Made by a program: the position numbers and the translations under genes | Source of the DNA: Mucilaginibacter conchicola | GTDB taxonomy: Bacteria; Bacteroidota; Bacteroidia; Sphingobacteriales; Sphingobacteriaceae | DNA length: 64,000 nt | Assembly (NCBI RefSeq): GCF_003432115.1 | Contig: NZ_QWDC01000003.1 | Coordinates: 124,001 to 188,000 of the forward strand | Direction of reading: 5' to 3' | The notes under the pieces: generated by a model | What the model was told of the DNA's origin: nothing | Seen by the model: the letters and a program-made list of their open reading frames with translations, nothing else | The model's database searches: none | In this document: one piece after another, positions 63,101 through 64,000 of the stretch | How positions within the stretch are numbered: the stretch's first letter is position 1 | How the letters are laid out: every line of letters starts with the position of its first letter

Positions 63101-63326
63101 GATGACCGCGCTGATGGCCGCCATTGGCTTAATGCCTGCTGCTATATCAACAGGTATAGGCAGCGAAACCCAAAAACCCCTTGCCATTGTGGTGATAGGC
63201 GGTTTAGTAACATCAACTATACTTACCCTCTTAATATTACCGGTGATCTACGCAATGGTTCACCGTTTGATCCACCGCCGCGAAAACCGTAAATTATTAA
63301 AACGGATAGGTGTAGTGAGTGCTTAG
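60189..63326 (+). CDS. Heavy-metal efflux RND pump (CusA/CzcA family)
   Basis: A 1045-residue inner-membrane proton-driven pump with twelve membrane segments and two periplasmic halves. HME-RND marks: TPIETFPDVTNTQI near residue 37, AQWPGRSAEEVEKMVTIPME, the TM4 charged motif GAVDFGIIIDGAVVMVEG near residue 400 (Asp for proton relay), PIFAFQKVEGKMFSPLAY and the second-half ALFGVCIQNGVILISV. The metal (Cu/Ag versus Co/Zn/Cd) cannot be set from the sequence alone. Takes up metal from periplasm and passes it through the upstream adaptor and channel. Last gene of the operon. Confidence 0.96.
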   Translation: MNKLIKNIIYFSLRNRAMVFFMTAVLAVLGVWSYLNTPIETFPDVTNTQIIIIAQWPGRSAEEVEKMVTIPMETVLNSVQKKANLRTTSSFGLSYVRIIFDDDVDDAFARQQVMSRIMNAELPDGVKPEIEPPYGPTGEIYRYTLKSKTASLHELTAIQDWVLDRQFKAIPGVADVNSFGGEEKTYEVAVNPALLRKYELTSLDIYNAVNRSNINVGGDVIEKNNQAFVVRGIGLINNIPEIENIIVKNVNNVPILVKNVADVQESGLPRLGQVGRDKNNDVLEGIVVMRKGENPADVLKRIRAKVVELNDNVLPKGVKIDTFYDRTTLMDFCTETVIHNLLEGIVLVTVIVFLFMADWRTTLTVAIIIPLALLFAFMCMRIKGMTANLLSMGAVDFGIIIDGAVVMVEGIFVALDHRAKELGMEKFNKIAKLGLFKNVGAEMGKAIFFSKLIIITCLIPIFAFQKVEGKMFSPLAYTLAFALLGALIFTLTLVPALSSILLRKNVKEKHNPVVLFFENGIRKMFTFTYKNQKLSLICATAFMALTFVSAKFLGTEFLPQLNEGALWVTAQLPMSTSLEASVDLTNKMRDILGSFPEVKQTMSQVGRTNDGTDPKGFFNVQIQVDLLPKKQWKRNITQEELISEMDKKLSQFPGIVFNYSQPIIDNVAEAVAGVPASMAVKIFGPDFETLDQKANQVMATLKQIKGVEDLGVLRNLGQPEFRIELDQQKMARYGVATADANSVIEMAIGGKAATQLYEGERKFDIRIRYQKQYRDTEEKIEGLMVPTMNGSKISIKEISTIKQLTGPAFIYRDNNTRYIAVKFSVRGRDLGSTIAEAQQKVGKAVKLDKGYTFTWNGEFENQIRASNTLSHVVPICLLVIFLILYMTFGNAKDAILVILNVPFALIGGILALHITQINFSISAGIGFIALFGVCIQNGVILISVFRKNLEDKMPLNEAIMEGVISRVRPVVMTALMAAIGLMPAAISTGIGSETQKPLAIVVIGGLVTSTILTLLILPVIYAMVHRLIHRRENRKLLKRIGVVSA

Positions 63327-63406
63327 TTTATTGTTTGAAATTGCATATCCGGAACGTTTTGCGCGAGGCAGGACAGGGTATGCAATTTTTTTATGTAATT
63401 CAGTAG

Positions 63407-63500
63407 AGATAATATCGAATAATGAATATTGAATAATGAATGTCGAACTTGTTTTTTACTTACTTCATTATTCATCATTCAAAATTGGGTGTTCAATATT
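63407..63500. repeat. AT-rich simple inverted repeat, family D copy 5
   Basis: GAATAATGAATATTGAATAATGAAT is opposed by TTCATTATTCATCATTC, a self-complementary tract between the pump gene and the convergent DUF2238 gene. It may act as a terminator. Confidence 0.7.
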
Positions 63501-63501
63501 G

Positions 63502-64000
63502 CTAACCTAACTTCCTAATTGCCTTGTCCTGCACCCGGCTCATCAGTGTTACCATGCATATTGCGCCGATGGTGGCAAATAACATATCAGATTGCGTATC
63601 CCAGATATATCCCTGGGTACCCAGGAAGGCATCGCCCGAGTCGCCAGATAGCACAGATATCAGCCACTCAATAAATTCATAAGTTACGCTGATGGCCATG
63701 CAAACACATACGGTTAAAAAAGGCATCCAGCCGCGTTTAGCCAAAACCTGCTTGCGGATAAGTATCTCGCGTACTATCATAGCAGGCACAAAGCCCTGTG
63801 CAAAATGGCCCAGCTTATCGTAATTATTGCGCGATTGATGCAAAACCTCGCGAAGCCAGTTAAAAGCCGGCACTTCGGCATACGTATAATGTCCACCTAT
63901 AACGAGAATGTAGCAATGGATAAGGATGAACCAATAGGTGAGGGTAGTAAACTTGAAATTTTTGTAGGTTAATACAAGTGCAATGGCACCCACAATAGCT
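63502..64000 (-). CDS. DUF2238 (YjdF-like) membrane protein, truncated by window edge
   Basis: An open minus-strand frame continues past position 64000, so the N-terminus is missing. The available 166 residues match the YjdF/DUF2238 family: VIGGHYTYAEVPAFNWL, RNNYDKLGHFAQGFVPAMIV, YEFIEWLISVLSGD and FLGTQGYIWDTQSDML. At least three membrane segments are visible. A GTG at 63991-63993 might be read as the start, but the family's N-terminal helix would then be lost, so the true start is probably outside. Function unknown. Confidence 0.85.
   Translation of the reverse strand, partial: AIVGAIALVLTYKNFKFTTLTYWFILIHCYILVIGGHYTYAEVPAFNWLREVLHQSRNNYDKLGHFAQGFVPAMIVREILIRKQVLAKRGWMPFLTVCVCMAISVTYEFIEWLISVLSGDSGDAFLGTQGYIWDTQSDMLFATIGAICMVTLMSRVQDKAIRKLG

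Overview
The window reads as chromosome of a Bacteroidota bacterium of the Sphingobacteriaceae, most like Mucilaginibacter or Pedobacter. That placement is an inference from protein families, from genes mostly lacking a clear Shine-Dalgarno sequence, and from the many palindromic intergenic repeats. No rRNA, tRNA, CRISPR array, prophage or intact insertion sequence was recognised. About 50 protein genes are supported.

Layout. 1-5057: a truncated TPR signalling protein, divergent from a sigma-54-dependent response regulator, then an alginate-export-type outer-membrane protein and a small orphan gene. 5177-10509: a five-gene plus-strand operon (SDR oxidoreductase, alpha/beta hydrolase, exported amidohydrolase, exported metallo-beta-lactamase-fold protein, epoxide-hydrolase-like enzyme). 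It converges on a minus-strand operon of two NAD(P)-binding reductases and an AraC regulator (10714-13478). 13632-20055: small secreted or membrane proteins, a UlaG-like lipoprotein, a kinase-less PAS sensor, DoxX and a Tet(X)-like FAD monooxygenase.

20217-31720 is the most notable locus: a compact hybrid NRPS/PKS cluster of three tightly packed genes. Its domain order is A-PCP-KS-AT-ACP-aminotransferase, then C-A-PCP-TE, then a phosphopantetheinyl transferase. The second A domain carries a glycine-type code. The assembly line is predicted to extend an aminoacyl starter with malonate, transaminate the beta-ketone to a 3,4-diamino acid ('aminostatine'-like), couple it to glycine and release it.

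31710-41293: a phospholipase C-like protein, GH29 fucosidase, a sigma factor / anti-sigma-like / ClpP operon, an orphan gene, an M1 peptidase, a DUF892 protein and an Smr protein. 41294-43406 is dense in palindromic repeats, including a tandem array of about 130-bp units interrupted by a GIY-YIG nuclease gene. 43407-53661: a PAS/GAF histidine kinase, then carbohydrate genes (GH130, glucuronate isomerase, HGSNAT-like membrane protein, YdjC deacetylase, a Tat-lipoprotein/GMC oxidoreductase pair) and a TPR gene between two copies of one repeat. 53856-63326: an MFS transporter divergent from an OmpR-type two-component system, followed by a CzcCBA/CusCBA-type metal-efflux system. Four TAAT-core direct repeats at exact 11-bp spacing precede the efflux genes. 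A truncated DUF2238 membrane protein closes the window.

At least six families of interspersed palindromic repeats lie between genes. They include one MITE-like element with long terminal inverted repeats and a nested insertion, and a repeat that appears to supply the last codons and stop of the MFS gene.
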